64,000 nt of DNA from Thalassia testudinum (lineage: Eukaryota; Streptophyta; Magnoliopsida; Alismatales; Hydrocharitaceae): assembly GCA_037157565.1 (NCBI GenBank), contig JAZHRO010000073.1, forward strand, positions 13,026,501 to 13,090,500. The letters run 5' to 3'. The notes beneath the pieces were generated by a model that did not search any database, was not told where the DNA came from, and was given only the letters and a program-made list of their open reading frames with translations. Position numbers and translations under genes: made by a program. Positions 43,843-56,400 of this stretch are shown here, piece by piece; the first letter of the stretch is position 1, and every line of letters starts with the position of its first letter.

Positions 43843-45658
43843 AGTGATAGCATTGGACGATGCAGATCCAGTGGGATCATACGATGGAGGAGGGTTCGTA
43901 ATAGGGACATAAGAGTGAGGTGCTGCAGCAGGATTAGCCTGAAATCCCAGTGGAATGCTCGGAGCTTGTGGAATTTGATGTACCTACCCCTGAGAAGGTC
44001 GTACCTATGGTTGAGGACCACGGGGTACGAAATTTTGCGGGTTTGGAACAGGTTGGGATGGAAGAGTGCCCTGAGATCGAGTCACCATGCGTAGTTGACT
44101 GATCTCAGCATTCTGCTGCGCCAATTGGTGCTGAAGAGAGGTCCTGTTCTCTTCATGGCGCTTTGACATTTCCGTCGTCATTTGCATCAATTTGTCAAGG
44201 GCCTGATGGCGTATTTGACATAGGATTAGACTGGGCCCTTGGGATGACGGGTGCGGACGGTTGCATTGGTCCACCTGTAGGGTTTTGGCACTGCAAGTTG
44301 TTGGACCATGCGAAGTTTGGATGATTTTGCCACCCTGGGTTATAAGTGGTAGAGAACGGTTTGTTCCCCAGGGCGAAAGCATCTTCTATGGCAGAAGACG
44401 CGTCCGCATGTAAATATGCATCCGAGCACACGGAGGCTTGGTCCTCCATGTCGAAATACTGGCTTGCAAAAGCCAGATCCACATGACTTACTGAGTTGCT
44501 CGGCGCGACACTCGGTAAGGACGGTCTTACGGGGTTTCTTGGAATAAGCCTGGTGTTGGAAGAATTGGGATTGTGATGAAGTGGTGAGGTGGGGTTGCTT
44601 GCCATAGAATGGGCGGGGTTGGCCAGAAGCTCGTCTAGCTTCTTGTGCACGACGGAGACTTCATCCAATTTCTGTGCGATAAGGCTGAGATCTGTGGATG
44701 AATGGGAGGGTCCCGTGTCAACTTTGTGGACATTACGGGGTAGGCTGGTATGATTAAAGGCAACAATGGAGGCATTGTTCGTTTAGTTTTCGCCCATATT
44801 TTCAAATAATTCGAATGCTCCATTTTCATCTTTATTCATGAAATTCCCTCTGCAGGAAGCGTCTGCAATCTGCTTCAAAGTCTCATTTAGCCCATACTAG
44901 AAAATCTGGGCTATATGCCACTTAGGCAAACCGTGGTGCGGACACTTCCTGAGGAGGTCATTATATCTCTCCCATGCCTCATGAAACTGTTTGCCGTTTT
45001 GTTGCGTAAATGAAGTGATAGCACGGCGAAGCGCATTAGTTCGCCCGATTGGGAAGAACTTCTTGAGAAACGCTCCAAGCATCTCTTCCCAAAAGTGGAT
45101 GGTTCTCTCAAGGGTGTGTAACCACTGGGATGCTTTATCCTGCAATGAAAATGGGAACATTTTCATGTGGACTATAGGTAACCCGATATTTCTTGGTTTA
45201 ACTGTTTCAGCCAATCGAGTTAGGTCTTCCAAGTGGAGAAAAGGATCTTCACTTGCAAGACCATGGAAGTGAAAATTTATCAGTCCAATTATGTTAGGTT
45301 TTAATTCAAAGTCATCCCCGCCCATGGGGACCTGAATTTATCCTATGGTCTCTGTAGCAATGGGATTCTCATAGGAGCTAAGAGACCTAGGCTCCTCCTG
45401 TTCCGGAGGGTTCTGCATTTCCTCCAATGTTTCCCTAATGGCCTCAATTTGTTCATTATACATTTCCATTTGGGCTTGGAGGTGGGTTATGGGATCTAAG
45501 GCTCCACAACCTGGTGGGTTTTGAGGGCGGTTTCCTCCCTCGGGATTTGGGGCTATGTGTGCAGCCATGTTTGTGGAGGAGGAGGACGATGTGAATTCTT
45601 TTCTAAAATTATCAGGCAATTCACATAGTTTAGGGTTTTGTGACCTCCTCCCAAACAT
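43843..45658 (-). pseudogene. gag: Element C gag (broken)
   Basis: It starts MFGRRSQNPKL at 45658. Core motifs are ELKPNIIGLINF, EDPFLHLEDLTRL, FSLQDKASQWLH, FLKKFFPIGRTNALRR and KCPHHGLPKW. Stops occur at 45338 (TAA), 44897 (TAG) and in the SINN-like region near 44786. Downstream are a coiled region (LDELLANPAHSM), STTYNPGWQNHPNFAWSNN and, after a frameshift near 44200, a Gln-rich segment (RTSLQHQLAQQNAEISQL) and a Pro-rich tail to the protease. Compared with element B the spacer before YNPGW is different in sequence. No zinc knuckle is seen. Confidence 0.86.
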
Positions 45659-47032
45659 GCACTACGATAGGAAGAATTAAGGGGATACGAAGGGAAAAGA
45701 GATGAGAGAAATGACGCCTCAAAGGTACACTTGATGACAAATCAATACAATCAAATTCCTAACCTCTACAGGGTGCCCTTAGACTTAAAGATCTAGGTTA
45801 CCTACTATCACGAACTATGGAAACGAATGCGAGCACCGTGGAACCACCGGGCCAGATTGAAAGGCCATTTGCCCCAATCTTAGACACCTGATAGCACGCG
45901 GGAACCCTCACCAGCACGTAGACGCTAACCCAGGTAGTTAGGCCTCCAATCCTTAATAAGGGTCAAGTTACTACCAATTTTAGTTAGAGGCTTAGGATCA
46001 AGTGCTTCTGGAATGTGAAGGGCATTATTTACGGGTAATGCCCAAGTGATTGTTTTTTAGAGTCTGTAAACCAAGCATGCAATGGGGAATTCTTCCTGAA
46101 TTGAAGTTTTAATTGGTGAATGATTTTTAGAGTTTTAGCCTTAAGTAGTATGGATTTTAGGATTTCTCTGAATTACCAATTCAACCAATCTCCGAGTTTT
46201 TGAGAGAATACAAGTTTTCTTCTAAGCCCAACAAACCCTTCTTCAGTGTCAGTTGGCTAATGCATGCTAAAATGTAATGGGCTTCCCTAGATGGAGATTT
46301 CTACGTGTGGATGCACGAATCAATTTTAGATTATGTGAAAGGGAGCCAAAGCACTTCAATTCAAGTGCTCCCAATAACCAAAATGATTTCCACACACAAG
46401 GCTCAACCATAAGATAAAGAAAATCAAATTGTTGGGGTTGAAGTATTTGGGATCGAATCTTAGGCACGTGAAAGGTCGTGGTGGGGTTGGAATCAACTCA
46501 ATTCCAAGTCTCCCAACCAAAAAATGTGATCCCGAATTTGCAGAAAAATGAGGCAAAGAGGGATGGCAATCAATCTTTTTATTTTTGCCTCAAAGAATGC
46601 TTCACACGGTGAAAGATTCAATAATCATGAATCTTGGATCTTCGCTATGCGAAGTTTGGCGGGAAATCCCAGGGCGATGGGAGTAAAGGCAAACAATCAA
46701 ATAGGTGAATTTTAATTCACTTGCCCCAAGAGATCCCAAGAAGTTTTTCTAGTTTTTTTATTTTTATTTTTTATTAAGGTGACAAGTTGACCTAAGTTGC
46801 TAAGAAAGGAAGACCTACTTGTTCAGTAACGTGTGTGAAGCTCCAGGGCCATGCCGGCAACTTCACGCTCTCGTTCCCACCTTGGATTTGCCCACATCTC
46901 CAACTTCATCTGCCTATCTTCTCCTTGCAACAGGTTCACCTGCACAGCAGCAAGCAAAAACACCCATGAAGAGAAGGGTGTGAGAAGAGAAAAATTAAAG
47001 GAATGGAGTAAAAACTTACTTGAATACGCACT
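45659..47032. other. Element C 5' leader
   Basis: A 1.4-kb untranslated leader between primer site and gag, without supported genes. A T-rich patch lies at 46749-46778. Confidence 0.55.
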
Positions 47033-47049
47033 TCCCCGGCAATGGCGCA
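47033..47049 (-). other. Element C primer binding site
   Basis: Minus strand TGCGCCATTGCCGGGGA is the tRNA-Asp-type site with two or so changes, eight bases from the inferred LTR end at 47058. Confidence 0.82.
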
Positions 47050-47057
47050 AAAAAAGA

Positions 47058-49514
47058 TGTGTGGTCTTGCCTGGATAAGTTGTGTTAATATGGTGATTTT
47101 ATCGCTGAAATGCATATAGTGGTTAACCTAAATTGAGCCTAGCCATCTCTTTACAAAAATTTTTAACCTGGCCTATTTGATTTTATCTTGGTCACTTTTA
47201 CGCCCAGGGTCGAACTTAGGGAAGTGGGATTATAAGTGAAGAAGTTTCTACGCCTTTCCTACAACGAATCTCTTCCGTTCATTTATTGTGTTTTTGGTGT
47301 TTTTCTATTTAAGATTTTTTTTCTGATAATTTTTGTCCTTGAGGTATACCCTCAAAATAAGGTTCTTGGCTTTGAGCCAAATTAAGGTTCCAAAGCTGGT
47401 CTTGCTATTCGCAAGACTATGTACCTGCAAGTCAAGGATTATCTTTTCTCTTTTGTATATTTTTTTTATCTTTTTACTGGCAGGAAAGAGAAACAGAAAT
47501 AAAGTAAATATAGTATATATATGCATATATTATATATGTATAAAGCGGTGCGGGTGGAGGTGGAGATGGCATGTAGCATGGTGTCGAGTCGATCGTCGTT
47601 TAGGAACACACAACCAACAGGACGAAGTGCCGCATGGAGTGTAAGGTGGATTGGTGGAAGATGAGTGCAAACACGCTTTCTGTACATGTGTATCAGGGAA
47701 TATCAGCAACTGGTGTGGATATTCCCGCGATACAACGTATGGTAAGTGATATGAAAATATATATATATATGTATATATGTAAATATATCTATATGTATAT
47801 ATATATGGTTATAATTATATAGGTATATGTCTACTTATATATGTATATATATATATATGTATATATATATAGGAGTGTAAATATATGTATAGATAGATGT
47901 ATGTATAGATATATATTTATGTATATGTATGTATATGTAACTATATAGATGTATATATACATATAGTAATATATGTATATAGACATATGCAGATAGATAT
48001 GTATATATATATATGTATATATAGTTATAGATATATATACATGTATGTATGTATACTAATACGCAGTTATATAAGTACTACTATATGTATAGCTATAAGT
48101 ATATATAGATATATATATGTATACAAATATATATATATAAATATATATATGTATGTATATATATATAAACATATATTAGTGTATAAGTGAGTGGGTGTGT
48201 GTGTACGAGAGAGAGAGTGTGTGTGTGTGTGTCTGCAGAGAGAGTAAGAGAGTGCTGTGGGAGAGAGAGAGAGAAGGCGTCTGCTGGAGTGAAGGAGCAC
48301 GGAGAGATAAGTCGTCCGCATAAAATGCCCGTCGTCTAATGCCAAGCGCATGCGCAGGTGCGTAGGCACGTAGAGAGGCACGCGATGGAGGGAGCGGGCA
48401 TGGGGGAGAGACCGCAGCACACTGCGCTGCGTGAAGGGGCAGGTGCGGGCGAAGGCGCTATGTGCTGAAGTGGGCGAAGACGTAGGCGAACGCAGACGCG
48501 AGATCGAGCGCTGGAGCGTGCGCGGTGAAAGACACAGGCGTGGGCTAGCGTAAGATGCGGCGCGCCGGGTGACCAAAAAAGTGAGAAACTTACCAGTCAC
48601 TGCACTATAGCCGCAGTGTTCCGCTGAAACGCGTGAACAATGGCTATAGTGTGCGGTCGGCTTGCGCGACCGCCTGTGCCTAGTGCTGTGAGTGCAGGAG
48701 CCACTGTGCGAGATGGCGCACGTGTGGAAGGTCTGCGCCGACTGCTGGCGAGCACGGAGAGGGCTGGGCCGCAGGCAAAGCTTCGCGACAGGGCACGTGG
48801 AGAGGGGCGCGGGCGACCTGCAGGTGCGTGCAGTGGCCTGTGCGCAGGCGAGCGGTGGCCTGCTTGCGGGCTAGCGGTGGCCAGTTGAGCTTCAAAGCTT
48901 GAAGCTCCTGTGGCAATGGTGGAAGTGGCTAAACGTTGAAATAGGGAAGAGAACCACCATGCCCACCGGTTCTTTGATGAGCTAGGCGATGGTGGGACAC
49001 GTAGTCATGGTTGTGCACCACTGTGAGGTGCTCCTGCACGCAGAGTAGCCCCTCAGAAGGAGGAGAGGCTGCGTATGGAGGGGAGATGGGAGGAGACGGC
49101 CTGGAAGGAGGGAAGCTGCTGTGTTCTTGGCGTGGACCAGGCTCAGCTGCCAAGAAGAAGGCTGAGCTCTTTTTAAAGAGCAAAGAGGCATGCACAGCCA
49201 TGCCTTTGTTGTGCATGGCTCTGCATGGCTGGCAGGGAGTGCTTGCTGCAGAGAGTGGCACGAGGAAGGCCAGCCATGCCATGCAGCCATGGAGAAGTCA
49301 AATAAAAATAAAAATAAAGATGGTGAATTTGCAAGGCGACACTTAAGGAAAGCGCAAATTTCATGGCCATTTATTTCACTCTCCTCCCATCTCAAATAAA
49401 TGCATGCATGCGTGTATTTTTACAAATGCGACTATGGATACCTAATATGTACTGTTAATGTTAGGAAATAGCACAAGACGGCACAATTGTTGGTGTATTT
49501 TGGCTGTGCAATCA
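47058..49514 (-). repeat. Element C 5' LTR
   Basis: Complete 2457-bp LTR. It has a long TA-rich tract (47753-48175), a GT/GA repeat (48196-48275), a hairpin (48603-48651) and GC-rich sequence from 48300 to 48900 that yields many spurious open frames on both strands. Element sense starts TGATTGCACAGCC at 49514. Confidence 0.88.
47753..48175. repeat. TA-rich microsatellite in element C 5' LTR
   Basis: Irregular TATATG/TATAGA repeats over about 420 bp, longer than the tract in the truncated LTR (36815-36995). The open frames here (Tyr/Ile repeats) are not genes. Confidence 0.85.
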
Positions 49515-49716
49515 CGCACTTGCGTAGACATGAGATTAGGATGCATATTCTGATACTGTTACTCTATTTGTTTGCGTCAAATTACTTTTGCGTATCTTAG
49601 GAATCTCTTCTTTCCTTTGAAAGAAGAGCAAAACCCATATTTTTTGAGCTATTTTGTGGGTTTTTATGCCACTATTTTTTGTGGTGTGAGTGTGCCTTTG
49701 CACATTTTTCCATTTT
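49515..49716 (+). other. Element A leader resumed after element C
   Basis: Short T-rich untranslated stretch ahead of element A's gag. It should continue the leader at 36017-36829, but the junction bases could not be matched as a duplication. Confidence 0.45.
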
Positions 49717-51377
49717 ATGGACGGAAGGCGATCCTTGCATCCACCTCTTATAACTTCTTTGACAAGTGATCCCAGGCTAGTTGCAGATAAGCAACCATTA
49801 ATTTTCCCATTTGATCCATCTACATCTATGGAACAAATGCAGAATAAAAATCTTGAGATCCCTTCCTCTTTTGGTCAGGGGGAGATGCTGCCTTTTGTTG
49901 TCCATGAGGCACTCCTGAACCAGAACCTTAGGATGCTTGAGCAGACTAGACAAATCAATCTATTAACAGCAGCCCTAAATAATCTTCCAACTCTTCAAAC
50001 CCGTCCTCCACCTCAACTTGAGGCTTGTTTTGACCTTCCTGATTTACCGATCAATCGTCCTAGGCCTCTACTTAGAGATTACTACAATCCATCTAATGCA
50101 CAAGTAGAGCCTAATGTTAGGATTCCTATTGGGGAGAATGATCCTGAATTGAAGCCGAATATTATAGGTTTAATCCCTTACTTTCATGGATTTGCACCCG
50201 AGGATCCATTTCAACACATTGAAGATCTAAAGAATCTATCTCAAACTCTTGGACCTCGAAATCAGAATAGGGAAATCCTACTGATGAAGATTTTATCTTT
50301 TAGCCTTAAAGACAAAGCACCTTATTGGTACAGAACAATTGCAAGACCAATCTCAACTTTGGTTGAACTCGAATCTGCATTTCTAAAGAAATTCTTTCCT
50401 ATTGGTTGAACTAATGCTTTAAGGCGAGCTATTACTACTTTCAATCAAAACCAAGGAGAACCAATTCATGAGGTGTGGGAACGTTTTCATGAATTGCAAA
50501 GGAAATGCCCACATCATGACATCCCTCATTGGCAACTAATGCATATCTTTTACTATGGTTTACAAGAGGGCATTCGCAATCTAGTCGATGCCTCTTGTGG
50601 AGGGAACTTTTTAAATCGCGATGTAGAATCCTCCTCGGAATTATTTGAAGGGATGGTGGAAAACTCGATCAATAATGTATCCATGTCACAATTTACACAG
50701 GGTGCAAACACTAGTCATCAAAATCCGCACAAGGGCATTCACGAGATCTGTAACCCGTCTAGTTCAAAGGACTTAGAAATAATTGTAGACAAACTAGACA
50801 AAGTCAATATCATACCAAAGCATCTTGATGAGGTCAGAAATATGATGAAGACTCTTACGCCTCTACTTGCTATGAATCTCGCGTGTTCACCTGTTTCGCA
50901 AATTCCCGTCGGGAGGGAATTTATGAATAATCTGGATTCTAGAGATCCATCTTCCTTGGGTTTTCTATCTACTCCTCCACCAACCCATAGAAGGACCTTT
51001 GTCCCACAATCTTACCCACCCTTTTCCCCACCCTCACCTTTTGTAGGAAACACGCCTTATCCTTTAGATTTAAACATCATCCAGGAAAATACTCCAAAAC
51101 CAAACCTATGTTTAAATACCTATAATCCTGGATGGAGAAGCCACCTAAATTTTTCTTGGGCTGATCAAAATCAAAATCAAAGACCAAATATCTGAATCAG
51201 ACCCATTTAAACCCAACTCCATTGCCTCCTCAGCAACCAAATTTAAGGCCTAATCCAATGAGTATGTAGAATTACTCTAGGCCTATTAGAGATACACAGC
51301 TAGACCAGATTTTCAGAGCTATGTTAGAGATACCTATTCTTTTTAGGAGTTCTTTACTAGGGTTTACGCCTAGCTGA
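49717..51377 (+). pseudogene. gag: Element A gag (one nonsense codon and a late frameshift)
   Basis: The start is placed at the ATG of MDGRRSLHPPL (49717), matching MFGRRS of elements B and C. The core reads VRIPIGENDPELKPNIIG, EDPFQHIEDLKNL, LSFSLKDKAPYWYR and FLKKFFPIG, then TGA 50407-50409 in place of the Arg of the RTNALRR motif, then ALRRAITTFNQNQGE, RKCPHHDIPHWQLMHIFYYGL and SCGGNFLNR. The tail has NTYNPGWRSHLNFSWADQ and ends at TGA about 51193. After a shift, Pro-rich sequence and QLDQIFRAMLEI run to TGA at about 51377. No protease or pol follows, so element A is gag-only. Confidence 0.9.
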
Positions 51378-51968
51378 AGATGTAAAACTTAACACTTTTG
51401 TACATAACTGTTTCCCACTTTATACTTTCTGATTTTTCCACACTTTCTCTGATTTTTCACTTCATATTACACTGATTACCTTCACTTAGTCTGACTGACC
51501 ACTCCGACCTTTGGTCAAACTTGGAATCATCCACACAGAGATCTTTGATCTCCTCTATTCGACTCCTTCCATTACCCTATACTAAATGAAGTGTAATATC
51601 TTTTCACCCTTCTTACAATGACATTGTAAAATCTTGTTTTGGGGGGTGTTGAAGTGAAATTTTCACTTTAAGTGTGTGTAAATCAAAAGATATAAAAAAA
51701 TACATAAAAATTAAATATCAATGAAATTTTAGATCAATAGAAATTCCAAAAACTATAAAAATTTCAAAATAAAAAATTTCATAGAAATTTGAAAATTTTT
51801 GAAAAAAAAAATTTCATAGAAATTGGAAAATTCTATAAACATAAAAATAAAAATATATAAATACAAAATTTTGAAAAATGAAAATTCATAAAAATAATAA
51901 GAGGGGTATATTTATCTAGAATAAAGAAGAAAAGAAGAAAAAATATATATATATATTTGTATTATTAT
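51378..51968 (+). other. Element A non-coding region between gag and LINE-2
   Basis: Very AT-rich sequence with repeated AAATTTCATAGAAATT-like units (51715-51900). At 51635-51665, TTTTGGGGGGTGTTGAAGTGAAATTTTCACTTT combines a G-run resembling a polypurine tract with a palindrome. No gene is seen. Confidence 0.5.
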
Positions 51969-52138
51969 TATGAGCTTAGCTTTGAAAAAAATAAGAGAGA
52001 GGAACAGAGAGCGATCGGCGTCGGGTGGCAGGCGGTAGTGTTGCAGAGGCATCTAGGGCTGGAGAAGGAGGTGAATGGAGGATGTGGAGGTCGAGGAATT
52101 GGAGAAGGGAGTGGGTCTAGCAGGAGAGGGTTGGTAGG

Positions 52139-53463
52139 ATGTCTAAAAACTTTCCAAGAAGGCCCTGGAGGAGGTTGAACGGCGATGTTCTTTGTTTCAG
52201 ATGTCGACAAAGGGGGCATTTGGTGGTGATATGTAGAAACCCTTTGATCTGCTTGGCGTGCAGGGGCGAAGGGCACAAACGCAAGTCATGCCCTAGGAGG
52301 AATCCGCTACAGATGAAGATGGCATTCTTGCACCCTGTTTGGATGGTGAGAAAAGAAGCCCGACTGCCACCGCCGTTGGCATTGGGCAGGCATTCAATTG
52401 AAGTGGAGATCCTGATTTCTGAAGAGATCTCGTTTGTAGAGATTATGCTGAGGGGTGCTTTGATTGGCGAGATTATGACAGGCAAACCATTGATAGAAAG
52501 GCTTCAAGACCTGGTATGTTCCCTAAATCTCTTGTCTGTAGGCTGGAAGGTAGCTATGCTTTCCCAATCTCGATTTTTGATGTATGGTTTGGGTATGATG
52601 GATGTTGAGCGACTAAGATTTCATTCAAGCTCATTTGAAGAGTTTATTATGATTTGGAGAATGGTGTCTCCCTTTGATGGGGCTCTCCCTAATCGGCCTC
52701 CTCAAAGAGTGGGTTCTAGGAGGATTCTTCTTGAGATTAATGGACTGCCGCTGCATCTGAGATCTAAGGGGTTGTTACTAAGATGTTAGCAGGCTTTGTA
52801 TCCATCAGTGAAGGGTCTAAAGTCTTGATTGGAGAAGGGGACATCCGATCTCTTAGAATTGAGGCTGATGTCTTCAATGCTGGCTCGATTCCTGACATGG
52901 TTACAATCAGATGTGGGGGCTCCTCTTGGCTTATTCAGCTAACAGTGATTGGATAGGTGCCTGGGCAGTTTGAACAAGGGCAGGTTAAGACGTCTGGAGC
53001 CAGTACTGAGGTGAGGAAACAGGATCAAAGGGTTAGCCGCGTTTCACCTGGTGAAGCTCCTGAGTCCAAAAAGAGGAAGGACTGCCACCAAGATTATGTT
53101 GGGGAGGACCTGATGGAAGAGGTTGATGCAGTTGGTGATTGCAGTCGAGCTCTGATAGTCAAAGAGGATGGTTTTATGGAGGTTGCTGAGAATTCTATGA
53201 TAGATTCAGAGGTGCTTAGCAGAAAAGAGGAGGGCAGGATAGGAAGGGAGCTGGTACTCAGAAATGGCAACAGAGCTCAAAAAGAGGCAAACCAGATGCA
53301 GCTCTCAATTCCTACTGATCTGAAATATGGTAGTGGATCCAATCAGAAAAGAGGTGTGGGTAGATCTCCTTATATGCTTAGAAGGGGAAGGAAGGAGAAT
53401 TTGCCCCTATTGAGGAGCAGAATATTGCAAACTCAATTATGGTGGAGTTTGTGGATAGTATGA
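52139..53463 (+). pseudogene. LINE-2 ORF1: two zinc knuckles, then DUF4283-like domain
   Basis: The N-terminus MSKNFPRRPWRRLNGD leads straight into two CX2CX4HX4C knuckles, CFRCRQRGHLVVIC and CLACRGEGHKRKSC (residues about 20-50). The DUF4283-like part follows (VGWKVAMLSQSRF, YGLGMMDVERLRF, INGLPLHLRSKG) and, after a frameshift near 52785, continues as LAGFVSISEG and GGSSWLIQLTVIG. A TAG at 52954-52956 is followed in frame by a charged tail (VPGQFEQGQ ... RRGRKENLPLL). The usual plant L1 order is DUF4283 first and knuckle after, so the order here is reversed. It would bind LINE RNA. Confidence 0.8.
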
Positions 53464-53488
53464 CTCAAGGGGATCAATTTGGCAAGGA

Positions 53489-56400
53489 ATGAGAGTTATG
53501 ACTTGGAATGTGTGTGGGTTGCACAATAAGATGAGAAGGAATTCCATGTGTAGATATCTCTCTGAGTGGGAGATTGATTGTGCTCTCATTCAAGAGACAC
53601 ATTTGGAGATGGAGAATGGTCAGGAATGGGATTTCTTTAAGCAATCTAGTCGCAGTGATGTTGTGGTAAAGGGTGCATTTGGAAGGTCTGGTGGAATGGC
53701 CTTTTGGTGGAGAAAGTCTTGCCTTTTGGTAACTGAAGTCATTCGTGACAAGTACATGCTTACTTACAGATGCCAATCTCCCCAAGGTGATATGGAATAG
53801 TTTGTGTCTTGCATTTATGGCCCTTGTGTGGCTGCAGACAGGGCTGGACTGTGGGAGGATCTCTCAGCAATGCACCAAAGAGTGTATGAGGTCCCTTGGC
53901 TTTTAGGGGGTTACTTTAATTGTTATCTTTCAAGTGATGACAGTCCTGATGGGAGGTTGGACAGCTCAATGGCAGGCTTTCAAATGGTTGTGCAGAGTGT
54001 GGGACTGACAGAATACCCTATTAGTGGAGTGGAGTTTACCTGGAGAAATGGCAGTGGATAGGTTTCTAAATTGGATAGGTTTTTTGGCAGTCCTAGCTTG
54101 TTGGAGAGGCATTAGTTATCAGCAGTTATGAGCCTTGATAGGCCTTTCTCTGATCATACTCTGCTTGTATGGGACAGTGGGACAAATTCATACATTAGAT
54201 CATATTTCAAACACAAGAAATCTTGGTTTAGTGAGGAAGGTTTTATGCAAATGTTGTCTCAGTGGTGGCAGAACGAGGCTGTGCAAGGGTCTACTACACA
54301 GCAGTTGGCTGCAAAACTGTTAAGCCTGCGTGACATGCAAAAAGAATATGGACAGGCTGTGGCTTCGATCAAAGAACAGAAGAGGAGGGAGGCTCTGGCA
54401 GTAATCAAAGATTTGGATCTGAAGGAATGCAGGCAGTCTTTAAACATCCAAGAGCAGCAGCAAAGGCAGCTAATGTAGTTTGTAGTAGGGGAGGAGGATC
54501 TGAAAATAGAAATGGACTGGCGTGAAAGATCTAGACGACTATGGCTCATAGAGGGTGATGCGAACACGAAGTTTTTTCATCTTGCGGCCAGTGCTAGGAG
54601 GAGATTCAGTCTTATCTCATCAGTTAAAGTAGAAGAGAGAACTGTTACTTCTATTAGTGAAATCGAAACTGAAGCAGGTAAATATTTCAAAGAAATATCC
54701 AAGGCTGCTCCAACAGGCTCATAGAGGATGGCATCGGTGGACTTCCCTTGTGTCAATTGTGATCAGAGAGACATGTTAGTTGCTCCTATATCTAAATAAG
54801 AAGTACTAAAAGCAATTAAAGATTTAAATAATGAAGGGGCCCCTAGTCTGGATGGGTTTCAGGTTTTCTTTTACAGAGAACTATGGAGTGTTGTCAAGGT
54901 AGATGTATTGAAGGTTATTCATGAATTTGAATTGGGCAACTCTGGTTTTGAGAGGTTGAACAAATCCTATCTGTTTCTGCTTCCTAAAAAATCAGGTGCG
55001 GAGAGGTTTTCTGACTATAGACCCATTACATTGTCTAATTCCATTTACCTTATTATAAGTAAGATTATAGCCAATAGACTGCGGGAGGTTTTGAAGGACT
55101 TGATAATGCTAGTCCAGTCTGCTTTTCTTCCTGGGAGATCACTACAAGAGTCTTTCATTATAGTGAAGGAGATGGTAATGGGTTGGCACAGGAGAAAGAC
55201 GAAGGCTTTTTTATGGAAAGTAAATTTTTCCAAGGCTTATGATTCAGTTTCCTGGTCGTATCTGTGGGAAATCTTTAAAAGGAGGAAATTTCCACCTTTA
55301 TTGATACAGTGGGTGAAGAGATGCATCACGATGGCCTCTTTTTCCCCATTGATAAATGGGAAACCATGTCGTTCTTTGATCCAGCCCCAATGTGGAGTTA
55401 GGCAAGGATGCCCACTTGCCCCTCTGATTTTCAATCTCATAGTGGATACTTTGGCAAGATACGCCTACAAACTGGCAGTGGACGGATTCATAAGGGGGTA
55501 CTCAATGTCTAATAATAGGGCTTTAGCTCCTATGCTCCAATATGCAGATGACACTATTTTTTTTTTGGAAGGGGGGAAGTGGGAAGCGCAAGCGCTTCTA
55601 CATATGGTAAAGAGTTTTGGGGAGATTTCTAGTCTTAGACTTATTGGAAATAAATCCTCCCTGGTCTATTTTGGGATGAATGGAATGTTACAAAATGACA
55701 TCTCCACCATTCTGGGTACACCTGTGGTCTCACTGCCTATCAAATATCTGGGTTTTCCTTTAAAATGCTCTAAAATGATGAAAGCAGATTGGTCTTTCCT
55801 ATATGAAAAGGTGGCTATGAAATTGAAGGGTTGGAGCAGTAGATACCTATCAAAAAGGGGAGGTATATATTACTGAATTCTATCATAACTTCGATTCCAG
55901 TTTTCTTTTTCTCGGTTCTCAAAGCCCTGAAGTCAATCTGGAAAAAACTTGATGTGATGCACAAAAGATTCTTCTGGAAAGGGGCTTTTCTTCAACCTTT
56001 GAAGTGGGATTCAATTTGCAAGCCAAAAAAGATTGGTGGCATCGGTGTTAGATCCCTTAAGGAATTTAATGATGCTCTGCTGTTGAAGTGGGTTGCTCGA
56101 TTGCTACAGGGGGAAAAAATGTGGATAGAAATAATTCAGGATAGATATGGGACTGCCAATGTTGAGAAGAATCATCTAAACCCCCATAAACCATCTCCCT
56201 TTTGGTCTTCAGTGGTGCGTGCCCTGAGGGACAATTGGAATTTTTTCAAATCTGTATTAGGTGACGGGAAAAGCTTCAAATTCTAATTATAGAATTGGGT
56301 ACCTTGGGGGGTGTTTAAAGATAGGTTCCCCCTCGCTTATACAGTGGCTTCGGATAAAAATGCTCTGGTGTCTGATTATTAGGATGTGGAATATGAGCAG

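Larger units (their letters stand above)
36830..49514 (-). mobile_element. Element C: gypsy retrotransposon with gag-pol, inserted in element A's leader
   Basis: Minus strand. The 5' LTR is at 47058-49514, primer site at 47033-47049, leader, gag (45658 down), protease, RT, RNase H, integrase (to 39672), 45-bp motif, non-coding region, polypurine tract (38330-38341) and a truncated 3' LTR (about 36830-38329). It is a different family from B: LTR sequences are unrelated, while proteins align well. Only about 1.5 kb of the 2.46-kb LTR is present on the left, and no target duplication could be matched. All genes carry stops or frameshifts. Confidence 0.88.
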
